This document shows, piece by piece, positions 8,801 through 23,800 of a DNA stretch of 64,000 bases. Position numbers and translations under genes: made by a program. Under the pieces are notes generated by a model. That model did no database searches, had not been told where the DNA came from, and was given only the letters and a program-made list of their open reading frames with translations. Positions within the stretch are counted from its first letter, which is position 1. Each line of letters begins with the position of its first letter. The DNA is from Promethearchaeota archaeon (GTDB lineage: Archaea > Asgardarchaeota > Lokiarchaeia > Sigyniarchaeales > SOKP01), in NCBI GenBank assembly GCA_019057795.1, contig JAHLWS010000077.1:62001-126000 (forward strand), written 5' to 3'.

Positions 8801-11800
8801 ATGGGGGGCTTCCGACGATTATAAGGAAACAGATATTACAGAAGTAGATTTGTATTCGGCTATGATTAAATCGAATATATACGGGATCATACAGTGTGAT
8901 GGCACACAAGGTAATGATGTGAAACCTTCTTTTGTTAAGCATGAGTTTATTGATAATAATACAATACGGTTGGAACGATATACCAACGGTGAAGATGGAA
9001 TTGGACATTGGGAAGTAGTTCAGTGGGAGTTAGTGCAATATTATAATGGAATCGTGCGGCCAAATAATGATAATTTAGCACAATGGGAAGCATCAGAAGC
9101 GAATAGTCATTATGAACTACTTAATGACAATGTAATAGATCCTGCAGCCCCATATATCAATGAAAGTTATATTTATACATCCAGTTTTAATAATGAGAGT
9201 GTTTCGGACATCCTTGAAATGGATACAATCACTATTGGAAGCGATAGGATAGTTTCGCAGATTCTACTTAAGGTGTACGGAAAAGAGATCAATATCGCAT
9301 CTACCATTGATGTATACATTGGAGGTCAGTGGTTAGGCGCGAAAAATCTTGATATGAATACGAACCCAGGGTGGCATACTTATATATGGTCTAGCTTAAA
9401 TGTTTCTCAGTCGGATTTGGATAGTATGCAAATAAAATTTGAATCAGAACAACCAGAACTAGCAGACCCGATTTATGAGAACTATGATTATGTGGCTTGG
9501 GGCGATATTCTTGATAATCCCCTTGGTACATCTAGTAATGAGTTTGTGATTTCTGCCTGGATAAAACCTACAATATTCTCATCAAAACAAAGTGAGAATG
9601 GTATTAAAAACGTATTTATTTCAAAGAATGGAAATTTGGAAATTGGAATTGATGAGAACGGATTCGTTGAACTTTATATTAAGACCTCAGACATTGAAAC
9701 ATCAGCTAGCTATGGAGTACATTACGCAGTTAAATTAAATCAATTTAATTATATTTCAATTTTGTATAATCAGAGCAACGTAGATGTGCTTATTAACGAT
9801 TTCTGGTACACTTCAGCAATCGGGGCAAATCCAGAGCCGTGGAATGCTAGCGGAAATATTGCGAGTGGTGGCAATTTTGCAATAGGTCTTGAGACTATAT
9901 CATTTTCTTCTTGCTTCACAGGTAAAATTGATAATGTCACCGTTTTTAGAGGAGCACTATCACATGAAGAAATTGAAGCTTACAGGAACTTGCTAGAAAT
10001 TTCATGTACTGTATTAAAAGATGATGAACAGAACGGTTGGACGCCTGTAAATTCTTCAGAGGTCTTAGCCGGCTATATTAATTTTCAATGTAATAAAACC
10101 GCCGGAATCCAAAATGAAATTAAAGCATTAGAGTTTTACCTGTCAACCTATGAGCCTGCATTTTTTGAAGATCCTGTGCCGGATGATTGGTCGTTAATAA
10201 AAACAATAACATATGACAGCATTTCTAATTCTTACGTAATTCACAGCCGAGATCTACCCGATGAAGAGGAGTTCTATTTTATTGTACGGGCTGTATATAA
10301 AAATGATATAGAAAACGTCACATTTGATTGTTTTTCAACTCCATTTTCAATTTCACATTTCATCAATGGTTCGCTTTCTTTTACCTATACGGCAAGAGGT
10401 AATAGAATTAATCAAAATTCTCAAATTGGAGTTATATTAAATGATGGATTTGAATGGTGGCATATCAATTATTTAGACGTATATGTTAACTATTCAGAAA
10501 ATATAGAATTCTTAACTTCCGTAAATATTACTGAATTATATTATAATCATCAGTTTATTGATTTAGATATATTGGAATCCTGGATCGAAAATAGGGGACT
10601 ATCTAATAGAGAAACTAATATTAATTTTTTAATCGCTGCAAATTACACCTTCGGTCCTGAATTTCCGACATATGCGTATAATTACACATTAGACCAAGTT
10701 ATACTTGATACTAAGGGTCCCGATATAACTATTGGATCACCCAATCCATTTGGAACAACTTATAACGATCCGGACAATCACATATTAACCGCAAATATTA
10801 CTTTTACAGACGAACATTTTACTTCTGTATCTTTAGATTACATGTATGACACGCATGAGGTCGGATCAGAAATCTGGAGAAATATTGGCACCTTTGTAGG
10901 AGAAGGTCCTTCACTATTAGTAAATTTCAGCATTTTAAACATGAGAGATAATAAAATAATTTTCAGATTTAGTTGTTTAGATGATCTGGCAAATAGTCTA
11001 GTGTTAAGCGATTCAGGTCTATGGATCGTCAAGGATATGAACAACCACGGGAATTTTATCGTCGAAGGATTAGACAACGAGTTGTATGGTCTTGACGGAG
11101 ATGACACGATAGATTTATCTCTTAAAGTTATCCCTGTTGATAATGATATAGATAAAGTAGTCCTTAGCACTTTGTACGAAACATTTGAGCTTACCTACGT
11201 GTATTATAATAAAGATTTCATTTATTTTGAAGATGTAGGCTCAGAAGATATCCGTCTAAATGCAAGTTTCTATGATGTTATAGGAACTGAGTTTTCTTAC
11301 ATCACCATCGATATAAAGTTATATCAAGGCGCTACTTTAATTGCCTACGATGAAAAAGTAATTACCGCAACTGATACAATTTTTGAAGACACTGTAGAAA
11401 TTTCAAATATTGAAATCGATACTGAAATTGAAACGCATAATATATGGATGAGTTTTGCCAATGGCACGAATGCATACAATAATACTCACGGTATTCCGTT
11501 TGTTTTGAACAATAATTTCCCCGTAGTGAAATTATATGATTCTAACAATATATTAACAGCAACAATACCTTTACAACCTTGGTGCGATAATTACGCAACA
11601 GAAGTGTATGATGCAGTTTCAATTGAAATTGTAGATAATCATTTTATTATAACGCTTCCAAATCCAGCTACAGGTGAAGTTTGCTCAATTAAAGAAGTGT
11701 GGGTAAACTTTACCCAATACGAGTTTTCATATCTTATAAACAGCGATGGCGACCTATTTGTTCAATTACTAACCGAAGAAGATATAGATGGAATTTATGC

Positions 11801-14800
11801 CTCATCAGGACCAATTGAGGTAAAGTATGGCGTTTCAACTGCTCTTCGCAATACGCGTCAGTTCTATACAACTTTCGATTTTACAACAATACCTCAGGAT
11901 GAATATGTTGTTCTTGGAGAATTTTGCGACATTTCGGGAAGTATCTCAAGTTTTACTATGAATGACACAATTCCGATAGACTTTGAAGGTCCTTATGCTT
12001 TTAAACAATTCGAAAATGGAGTTTCTGTAAACCCTGATACTGGATCTATTTCATTTATAATTACCGATTATTCAAATATCGCGGATTATTATTTTAATGT
12101 ATCGTTTACAGAGGGATACTGGGTACTCGATGGCACCCTATATACTTTTTATTTCAATAGTGATAGCGTACCGGAAGGTATTACCTTTCTTAAATTGACA
12201 TGTAAGGATTCTCTTGGGTATAATAGCAGCGTTGACTTTAACATTGTATTTGACAAAACTGCTCCTAATATCGTGCAATTATATAAGGATAACGATATTT
12301 CAAACCATCTCTTTTTAATTAACGTTTCAATAAGCGATATCTCTGATTATACCATTTATTTGAAATGTGTAAACTGTTATTCAAGCGTTGTATATGATGA
12401 TATGGAGTACACCGCACTTGAAATCGAAGATAATATGTGGCAAATCGTATTTGATACGTCTCAATTACCGAATGGATATTATGATGTATACATATGCGGG
12501 ACAGATAGTGCGGGAAATTATGCAGAAAAGCTCATTGATCCATATTTTGATAATACCCCTCCTCAGATAGTTTCTATAACAGATAAAATATTTGCAGAAG
12601 GAGAAAATATTTATAATAATACTATTGCAAATACCATATTTTTCAACGACCAGAAATACATCTCACTTACCGCAGTGGATGAAACAGAGAGCGGTTTTGA
12701 TTGGGCTTCTGTAAGCCAAGAATTAGGCTATCAAATGGGCGTTCAATCAGTTGTAATGTATTATACCGAACCTTTGGCGTGGCATAATTTATCGATTGCA
12801 GGAACATTTAATTACGATATACTATCATACGAAATAATAGGATATGATCAAAGTTCTGATAAATCAAGGATAAAAAACATCCAAGCAATAAAAATTGCAG
12901 GTCATCTCGTAGATAAATTCTCAATATTGATGAGCGGAACTTCACTTATACTTAAGATTGATGAGCAGTACCGCTTCTTGCTGTCGTCTGAAAATACTGA
13001 TGAGATAACCGCATTATTCTATGAATATACTGACAAAAACGGTATTCCACTTGAATTTGATAATATTAACAAAGAATGGGATTTATTGTCTTCCGGAACT
13101 AATTATTTTAACGTTTCTGAATTCCTTTCACTTTCAGAAGGGGAAGAATTTCTTTTCTGGTTCTCCCTAAAGGATAACTTACCAAATGAATTTATCTCAC
13201 ACGTATTTAAAGGAATTTATGATCGTGCTATTATACGGAATTCTAATAATAGTTTGTTCAGCTGGCATCTTGGAACGAATAGCACAGGTGCAGGAGTTCT
13301 GATATTCGGCTCTGATACCTATGAAGATAGTACTATTCAGATAGACACTTCTTCTATAGCACTGGATGTATGGAACGAAGAAGATATTACTAGAGTTTAC
13401 TTTTATGGTTCTGAAGATGAGACAACATGGCAAATTATCGGAAGGGCATACTATTCCTCCAAAGAAACTCTCTGGAGTTATTACTGGAACGGTGAATTGC
13501 TAAAATCACAGGGTCAACTTCCGCCTAAGAATTATTTTATAAAATCTATACTATTTGACAAAGCTGGAAATTATATAATAGAAAATAGTAAAATACACAT
13601 ATACGATTATATTGAATTTAATTTAATAACCAACTTAGTGTTTGGAGAAATATTAGAATTCGACGAAAATTTACTGGAGAATATCCATGATATCACCGGA
13701 ACCATAGAAAATTTCATTGGAGATGTGAATTTATGGGATGTAATCGCCCAATATTACGATCCCTTAGCAAACGAATGGATTCCGCTAAATATTAATCCTG
13801 CAGTGATAGCAACCCAGGGGACATATACTATTACATGGGATATCAATGCTGATTACATGTTTATGGAATCAATGTATGATTTTAATTATACCTATTTACC
13901 GATGCACGTAACTCCCAAGACAGATGCAGATCTATGGGGCTCATGGGGTATATTCACGGAAAACGGCACATGGCAACCGATCATTGTATCTCAAGTTGGT
14001 TCTCTCTTGGATATTACTATATATCAATTTAACGAAACATTGGGGTGGTTAGTGGATTATTCTATAAGCACTGAAGCAACCATCGGAACACTTGAGGGAC
14101 AAGTGTTCAAATTAACTGATATTGACGGTAATGGTATTAGTGAGATCATTCGAATCTCTCCCTCCCAACTAGATGTTCTATATCTGAAAGAAAGCTCAAT
14201 ATGGGTAATAAAAGAAAACATTATAGCCCGTACTGGGTTTGAATATTTCTCATTTGATTTTTCTTTTAATTCATTTGGCGATTGTACGATGATTATTCAT
14301 CAGCAAGACACATCAGGCAATTCTTATTTATCAAAATATATTTTTGATTCAGAATTCAATCTTGAATTTATAAAAGAAGTTGGAGCGCCTTTAAATTTTG
14401 ATATTACCTCAATTAAAATTATAAATCAATTTTCTTCAGACAGTAGAAAGGCAATACTTATCGGTGGCCTAATGGAAAATTCATATTCCTCTCAATTACT
14501 TGAGTACGATTTTGACTTAAACTTTAAAAATATCGTATTAGAATCAATTCTGGGAAAAATATCTGTTATAGATTACGGTGAATTGGACGGTGTTGACATG
14601 ATTATGCTAGGTATCGATAGAATTACCATTGGACGAATGGATGCTGTTATTGCTTTAAACCAAATCGCCGGCACAGAGACCTGGAATGAATTTGAGTTGA
14701 CCGGATTTGACGATGTAAAGTTCAAGGTTTATGATATGCTTATCATTAGCGAAAATAATATAAAAAAACTATTATTAGCATCAGAGACAGGAGTGTATGA

Positions 14801-17800
14801 GACCACATTCGAATATAAAGAAGACTTAAGCACCATTACCAGCCCAATTTGCTTTATTCATGAGATATTTGCGAGAGATGAACTGTCCAGCGGCACTCCA
14901 ACTATAGAACTGGTTCACCAGCCGATCTACTCGATTGAAAAAATATTTTATAAGTCTGCTAATAAATGGATAGAATTGGATATAGATGAAGTTCTTGTGC
15001 GCCATTCACGGCGGGACGTTGAATTAGATTTAACTTCTGTGTGGTCCGGTTTATCTTACCTGAAAATTGCTTATGCATTCGAATCTTTTGTCGCAGAAGA
15101 GACCTCTATGGTTGATCCCTCTTTTGACTGGAAAGAGGGCACTTCTAACACTCAGAGTATTTCGGCTTTTGGAAAGTTCTTTGATGCATCCACTCTACCG
15201 CTGATGTGGTTAAATCCTACCTCTACTTATATAAATCCAAATTGGAACTCTTTACCAAACGCGATGACATATCGTTATTCCCCTGTTATATCTAAATTAG
15301 GAACATCAACTATGTATCCAGCAATATCTAATACATGGGGTCCTGAATATAACATACCGGAATTAGAAAACAGCCTTATTCATTACGATGGTACCTACGA
15401 TTCGGGAATATTAGTGGAAGATCTGTCAGGTCAAGAATTTACACGGGATGATCTTGCCGATGATGAGTTTTACGGTCAATTTGAAAATAATTATATAGAT
15501 GGGGTATGGATAAGTAATCCAGTACAAAGTACAAATTACAACTTCACTGAAATGTATAATGATATAATTTACAGCACGAACGGAATATATAATGAATACC
15601 TTAGCACTCAGATGGTTCTTGTTAAAAATAGAATAAATAGCTATTATGTGGACGCTTCCTATACCCAAAGCGGTATCTCTTCAACAGGTTCCCTCCCTTC
15701 AGGTTCAATATATAAGTATTTATCACAAGCGTCTACAAAAGATGTTGAGTATGCATTATCTTCATGGGACGAATATCTTTCTATCTACATGAATAACGAA
15801 GATACCTACAGTCTAGAACTTACATGTGAATTACCAGTTGTAGATAGAAATGGTATCGATTCTATTCAAATCGCACTTGATGGATCCATTGTTTCATCGG
15901 ATTTCAGCAAGAATTATCCACTTTCAATACAAATGTTTAACTTCAACTATAATAGTGGGCAGGGTCGTTGGGAATCTATTCCAATGGGTAATGTTTATTA
16001 CAGCTCCGGTAAGTATTACTATGATATTTCTAGTTCTTCATTTCCGTTTAAAGAACGAAATGTATTTGATTATGATTTTTGGACATGGGAAGATTCCACC
16101 CTTGTTGATGCATTCAGACCAAACTGGGGAACTACTGCTTCAAATGATATGAGTACAATAAACTTCGGAGACTGTTTCCCAAGTGTTGTGGATGCTAGTG
16201 GCAATGCGTGGTTCGATACAACTGTATTTAATCCAATATATGGGTCCAACTTCATGATACCAAGTCACACTGACAATTATGTAAGAAATACGTTGTGGAG
16301 CGATGACTATAGAGTATTATATTACGATGATTCACATATCTCAAATTCTAATAAATTTCAGTTTACCAATCTAGAAGTAGATCCATCAGATTTCTGTACA
16401 ACTAGCACACCATTTCCAGCCCCAACAAGTTCAACCGTGTTTTCACCCGCTAATTTTTACAATGATTTTGTTAGCGAGAATAGTGAGTTTAAAGTTAGAA
16501 TCATCACACAAAAGGAAGCTGGACAAGCAGGTAGTGCGTATTTATGTATAGGGGACTTAAAAACGTATGTCCATACCGACAGCAATTACTTAAACTACAA
16601 AAATTTTGAATATGAAGGGATTCACCATGTTAGTGATAATATTGATGTTACGATCTCAGGTGTAGAACTAGGAGGGAAAAGCGGATTTAAAGAAGTAGAT
16701 ACAAAGTATTTAGAGGATAAATATAATGAACCACACGATGTATATAAAGCGTCATTTACCTTTGATTATGACGTTAAAGATCAAGGTGGTAAATTTTATT
16801 TCTCATTAAATGACCATGTTACTTACTGTGTAAATGATGACAACAGTCAGCTTTATTTCCCAGGGTATGGTAATGAATTTATATTTTATTATAACTGTTC
16901 GACAGGATGGTGGGAGGCATATCTTAACCCGCAAGATTTTTCAACCCCTATATGGAACTACCAAGAAGGTGTTACGCAGGTTGAAATCGCCCCTCAGGTA
17001 ACATCAGAGTGTGCGGGATCTCAAAAACTTATCGTTTCTTCTATGGAATCGCAATTTCTAAAAAGAATTCGTGATAAATACGATTTTGCGGATTACAAAA
17101 CACTCGTTGCCAATGATAAAACAGGACAGTATGTGGATCTACTTGATATGGATTTTGAAGAAGCTTTTATGACTCCAGAAAATACATTTGCACAAGTATC
17201 TTCTGATATTGATCTGTACTATAGCTTCAATGACGAAATGGTACAAGAAAATCTTGAAAACGGTCTGTGGAGCATGACTATTGATCCTACTTTTGAGTAT
17301 GACCGAATGGATGATGATTATGATACACCGTACACCTATTATGAAGAAGGGTTTATTCCAAACGGTTACCAATCGCTGGATTTCACGTATATCACTGATG
17401 TGAATAGGGAAGAAGTCAGAAGGTGGGATTTACGTTCAGGGGATGCGTTGTCTGACATGCATGATGATGACGGAAATACATATAGAGTGACCCGACATGG
17501 GAATAAAAATTGGATTTACTTGGATCCTAATACACGTAATCATGTGAATGTGATGGACTTTTATCAAATTTATATGTCGAATTACCATGTGGATTCCACT
17601 TCTGGTTTTGAATCTTCTAATTGGTATAAACTTATAGATGGTTACGAGGCATATATAAGAGCTTACGGTAGTATCCCATCTATGGCTGGCTATGATACCT
17701 GGCATCTTTTGCGTCAAGGTATTAGGATACCTTGTCCAAACTTCAACCCTTCAGATCCAGTAGACTCTATAAGTGGTAGAATTAGTGCAAGATCATGGTG

Positions 17801-20800
17801 CTTACCCGGTACAAATTTTGCAGGTGGAATCGATATCATATCTAAATATGGCCAAAATGTGAATCTTCGTAATTTGTACTGGAGTATGGTAGAACCTATT
17901 AATTACGACTTTCAACTATACGGTCCTAATCTTAACGATTTTATCCATTTTGATGGTAATCAATATTACATTGAACTTCAAGTATGGGACGCCGCGTATT
18001 CTGAGTATGATGGCTCTTATTATTGGAATATAAATCTTAATCTATTCACAGATCAAGTATATGTAGATGTAATGTGGGGGATGGGGAGTACTTCTACTTT
18101 TGAAGTTGATGCGGTTGATGACACAATAAACAATGATTTCATGTTATTCTTTCAAGGGGAATACTACGATCCTGAACCTCCTTATAGAACATCGGAATTA
18201 TATATTAACAATCAAGTAGAGATTAGTAATCTTGGAAGTAAAACAATACATAAACTTGTAGACGCATCTGTATTAGGAAATATGTATATACCAATCGCTC
18301 AGCCCCTAAGTGATGATGATAATTATATCGATATAGATTATCTATTTCTCTATAGGATGAACCAACAAACTACCATCCCAATCGCAAACAAAGATGGTAT
18401 TATTTTACCATCAACATTATCTAACACATATAATGACACTATTACTCATCCATTTGTTAAGTACGATCCATTTTTAGGGAATAATACAGTCAGATTTACT
18501 CTGGGACGCAGTGTTTTGACTCATATATTCGGAAGAGGATCAAGCACACAGATCTATGCAAATGCAACATTAGACGATGTAAGACTACTTTTTAATTTGT
18601 TCCCACCAGATGAATCGTATGTAAATTTTCCTACAACCCACCAATATGTCGAGGGATTTGATAATAATAAACACAATCCGGAGGATTTAAGGGATTACGA
18701 TAATTATGCGATAAGTAGATTCAAGAATAGCGCGTTAGATGATATCCAGATACCTCTTGTAAGCCCAATTATATTAGACTTTAGTGATGATACTAGTGAT
18801 TTTGAAAACGATTTTAGTTTGGAACTTGCTCTTGATTTAGATATAGCGCTTAATAACAGATTGGTTAATTCTAACTGGAGCTTGCGTTTCAGATTATTAT
18901 ATTACAACTATGTTTCGGGAAAATGGAAAGATATTAATTCGCTCCTGTGGGCAGAAAGTGAAGGACAAGCAGAACCGGTATGGGATCCAGATTGGTCTGA
19001 TAATCATATCGTATATTTAAAGAATGCAAGTGCTGAATTGTCGAATAGGCTCATTCCAATACAAGATAATTCAGATATCACTATATTGAACCCCATTTGC
19101 TTTGATACGCTAAATAGTGATATGATCTCTCAAGGAAAAATGAAACTCGCATTTATTTCATACATAATGCCGGGTAATCTTTCCGTTGATACGCAGGGAT
19201 ATTTCTCGTACGAGAGATTTGACCCGATGGTGCCGATAAATATCTCCCAAACTGTTACCGTACTCGATGCATCAATTTCTTCCTATTTGGATCGGTCATT
19301 AAATTTAGAAAATTATTTGACAAAAAGTCTTGTTTTAGATAACAGCAAGGCAAATATGAGTGCAGTTGAAAATATTGGAGAAATTCTTGCTGTAAGAGGG
19401 ATTTTTGAAGATGAAAATGGTATCATTTATGAATATCTAATAGATGATTATACGATTGAAAATGACGAGCTTGTTATTAATTCTCCAATGGCGGATATAT
19501 TCTGCAATGTATCAATAGAATACGTGCCCGAGGTGGAATTGGAATACCGCCATAATCGCTGGTATTTACCTGATTCGTTGCATATCGATTCTATTAATTT
19601 TACGCAGCCTTTCTTTGTGTCTAACCTTAAAGACGATAACAAATTCTACGGTACCTATGTATATAAGGATACTGGGGTTGGTTATGTCTTGATGTACGAC
19701 ATAACAGGACAATATGCAGGTGTGTATGTAGATTTTGATGATCCGGCGCAAGTGACCGGAACCCCACGGGGTGCGGTGAGATACGGAAAGTTCAATGATA
19801 TATCACTTACTGAGTTTTCTCTTACAGATGAATTATTGTACCAATATGATGTACTAAGCTCCCCTTCGAACTGGACGGGCGGTACACTGAATTTACAAAT
19901 AAGCGCAGGGTTCAATGATGTGCTCTATTCTGAATTATCCCAAGTATGGTGTGACTCCTACAATATTGTAATTGAATTGTATAAACTTGATTCAAATAAT
20001 TTATTGACAAAAATCGGCACTATAACAGAAGATCTTGACACATTTTTGCTTGGTTTTCACGTGTATGATTTGGAAATAGACTTACTTGAAGATATTTTAT
20101 TTGAGCAAAATGGACAGCAGTTGTTTGGAGAGGCGGTTGCGATGAATTTGGGCAATGATTTATATATGACAATCAAAACATCAATAGAAAATACAACTGT
20201 GGATGGTTACTTATTCGAAGGTTTTTACGCTCAAGAAATTCACTCTGCCACGTTAAAAATAGATGCATCGGATTCAGGATTAAGGGTAAACGGAAATCTA
20301 ATAGATAAAACATATATGGAAATCGTGCAAAATCACACGATGTTAACAAAAACAGAAAATGGATTATATGAATTTGATTCATTAAAATATGATTTTAAGG
20401 TAGAAATTAAGAACCTTTATGTAGAAGGAGTAAAGCTTCAAGAATTTGCTGATTATGAATTTGATCAAGAGAATTCCCAGCTCTTATTAATTGCCAATTA
20501 CAGCGACTATTCTGGTCTGTTATTTGCAGATATTTCATATCGTGCATTTGAATGGAAGAAAGGTATGGTATCAGCTTTAGAACCGGTCAGAGTCTCTTTT
20601 GATCACGAATACATGGAAAAAATTACAAAATATTTAGAAATTGAATTGGGATATTCTTCAACAGGATTTCCGGGTTATGAGGTGGAGGTGATCGACGAAG
20701 CAACAGGGAAAGTCTTACTCGCGAGCGAAGAGAAAGGCGCAGAAATGCTGAATATCTACATGTATAATTACATGAAAGGCAAATGGGAGAAAATACAGTT

Positions 20801-23800
20801 TGTCGCTTATGATGATTATAGAGAGAGTAATTCCATATCTTATGTAGCCGATAGAAATTACCTCACATTCGAGAATTTTTTCAATAGAACTGTAGCGGGA
20901 ACGTTTGAAATGCAATTTCTTCCCACAATAGAAGCGTCGATAGGAAAGTGCTTTTTATCCACTATCGGTTTTGATATTAATTCAATCAATGCAAAGATCT
21001 ATTATTCCAGTCCTCAAATGGGTTTCTTTGCTAATCCGCAGATTGAATTCGATGTGGACATAACTCAGTATATTAAAAATAAAAATATTTGTATCGACGA
21101 AATTACGCTTGATTTAAGTTTTGCAGGTGAAGTGTTGCTCGATACCGCATTTATCTATTCTGATTACGCGATAATAGAAGAGGTTTTTAATATATACCTC
21201 AGAAATGAATATTTAGAATTTGAGGAATATCAATTGAATGAAGACGGTTCGATTATAATTCTAAGAGGAGATCTTAATAGGTTATTGTATTATGACATCG
21301 CAAACGATAAATATTACATACGTGTAATGTTAGAATACGATTGGACGTGCCATCTTGATTTAAGCTTGGGCGGAAACTCTATGCTCGATATTGTAGCCAC
21401 GCTAAACTTGATTAAATACGATCTCACCGTAACCTATACAATCCACAAAACTACGAGAATTTCAGCGCAAAAAATAGATATTCCATATGAATTAGTACCT
21501 ATTTTAGCTCCAAACTATATGCAAGACAATGAAACTATAACTATATTAGACGATGATGAACAGCTTGATATCGGGGTTTTCGGCGGTTTTTTAAGAAATG
21601 TTGATACGCGCCAAAGGTTAATGCTTCGGCAACAGTTAATTTACAATTTCACTGAAGCTCAAGAGGGATGGAGCCAAATCATTTTAGATCAAGAATATAC
21701 CGATTTAATTATGCGATTTATTAGTCCTGTTGGATATCTCAATACCCCCATAGAATACCTTACCGATAATACGTATTTCGCGTTTGTCGCAGATCATGAA
21801 GTTGTATCAGTTGAATTATATTGGAAGAACGGTTCTTTATATGAGAAAATAGGAGATATGATACCTAACGACGAATATCCTACCTTATTTGAGTATACTT
21901 GGTATGATATTTCGGAAAATACAGAAGCTTTAACCAATGATATTGTTGGAATTATGTTCAAACTCACAGATATTTTTAATAATACCAATCAATATGATTA
22001 TAATCTAACCGCTGATTTTACCCCTCCGCAACCTTCAATTTCAGTAGGAGATGGTTCTGAAAGTTTTGAAAGTATGAACGCAGATCCCCTAACAAGTATC
22101 GAGTTTATTAATAATGAACAGGTAGGGAACTTTATAGAGTATTACAGGATAATAGATCTTATTTCAGGGCAAGCATCTGAGTGGATCAATTTTAATTCAT
22201 CAGAAATTTTTATTTTAAATGACTTAATAGATACACCTACTAATTTTTCTATTGAGTATAAAATAATTGACGCTGCAGGAAATGAAAACAGTACATTACT
22301 CTATAATAATGGATATGAATTTATGCTATTTTCGCGCAAAATTTCGATATATTTAACAGATAATACTATTGATCTAAATAGCGACAGTATTTACGAGCGA
22401 GAAATAATATTTGAGGATAATAATCAATTTAATGGAGAAGATCTTGATATATATATCAATGGTTTTAAATATGGCACAGCGGTATCAAACGGCACTCATT
22501 ATATCATATCGTTTGGAACAGAAAATAATGAATCTTCATTAATGGCATATTCAGATTCATTAATGAGCGAGAATATATATTCCAATACCAACCCTCTCAA
22601 TCACGTCAGCTGGAAGATTACTGAAGATAATCTCTTCGGCGTTTCAAAACATGTTTTAGTAAACGGTGATATAGTTATTATTAATCCACTTACCTATAAT
22701 GCAACGGCAACTTTAGAGTTAGCACACCTTTATGACGGAAGTTTTGCATTGCCAAATTTTATGAGATTACAACAAGTATATTATTATAATGCTTCAAATA
22801 ACGATATTTGTTATCTTATTTATGGAAAAGATTATATAATTACAGATGCCTCAGGCACAATCGTATTTCCGGAGGGTTCTCTTGTCCATGATCTATTTGA
22901 GAACCACACTTCTGAGGTTCTTCGTGGTCTTATCTATTTTGAATATGCAGCATCTAAGGTATGTGATCTACTATCATTATCCAACGCAGATGGTCTTTTT
23001 GTAAATTTCATAATGCCTGCGGTGTTTTACGACCATACTACAATAGAAAAACTTACCGTGAGAGTCCAAGACTTTTTAGGAAACTCATTTGTAAAAGTTT
23101 TTTACGATCTTGACTTAAGAAAGTATTTCTTAGAGGGAGAAAAAGATAAGTATGAAACTGATATCTACGGGTTAGGGAAGATGATGGTAATACCCCTATA
23201 TATCGATTTTAATGAACTATCTTTTTCCAATCCCGGAGTAACGTTTGATTTAAGTCTTTTAGAAACCATATCTTTTGAGGTTTCTGATTCCAAACGATGG
23301 CCGGGGTCATTTATGCAAGAATACGAAGAATTTAGCGTATTAAATCTCCCCTATCAACGTATTGCAATTACAGATCTTTCGCTCTATAATTTAATATGCG
23401 ATTCTGTTGAGGAAGATGAGGATAATTACGTTGCTTCTTCATTCAAGGTTATTGCTCCTAACTATTACAATTATTACGCTCAAGATGAATTTAAGATTAA
23501 ACGCCTTGATATTGCATTTACTAACGTGATGGCATTTGCAAATAATAGCCAGATCACTCAAGGAAGCGAGGTAGATGTTGAATATTCTGATTATATTGAA
23601 CTAAATTATCTGTTCAATAATACAATTTTGCCCGTACTATTAAATGATATTATTACCTTACCAATAACGTTAAATAATGCAACCGGTTCCAATGAGATAT
23701 TAGCATTTAGCATAGCAAATTGGATAACAAAGTCAGATATTGATTCATTATCTGGCTATACAAATTATTATTATTCCAAATTCCAGGTACCACCCGTTCT

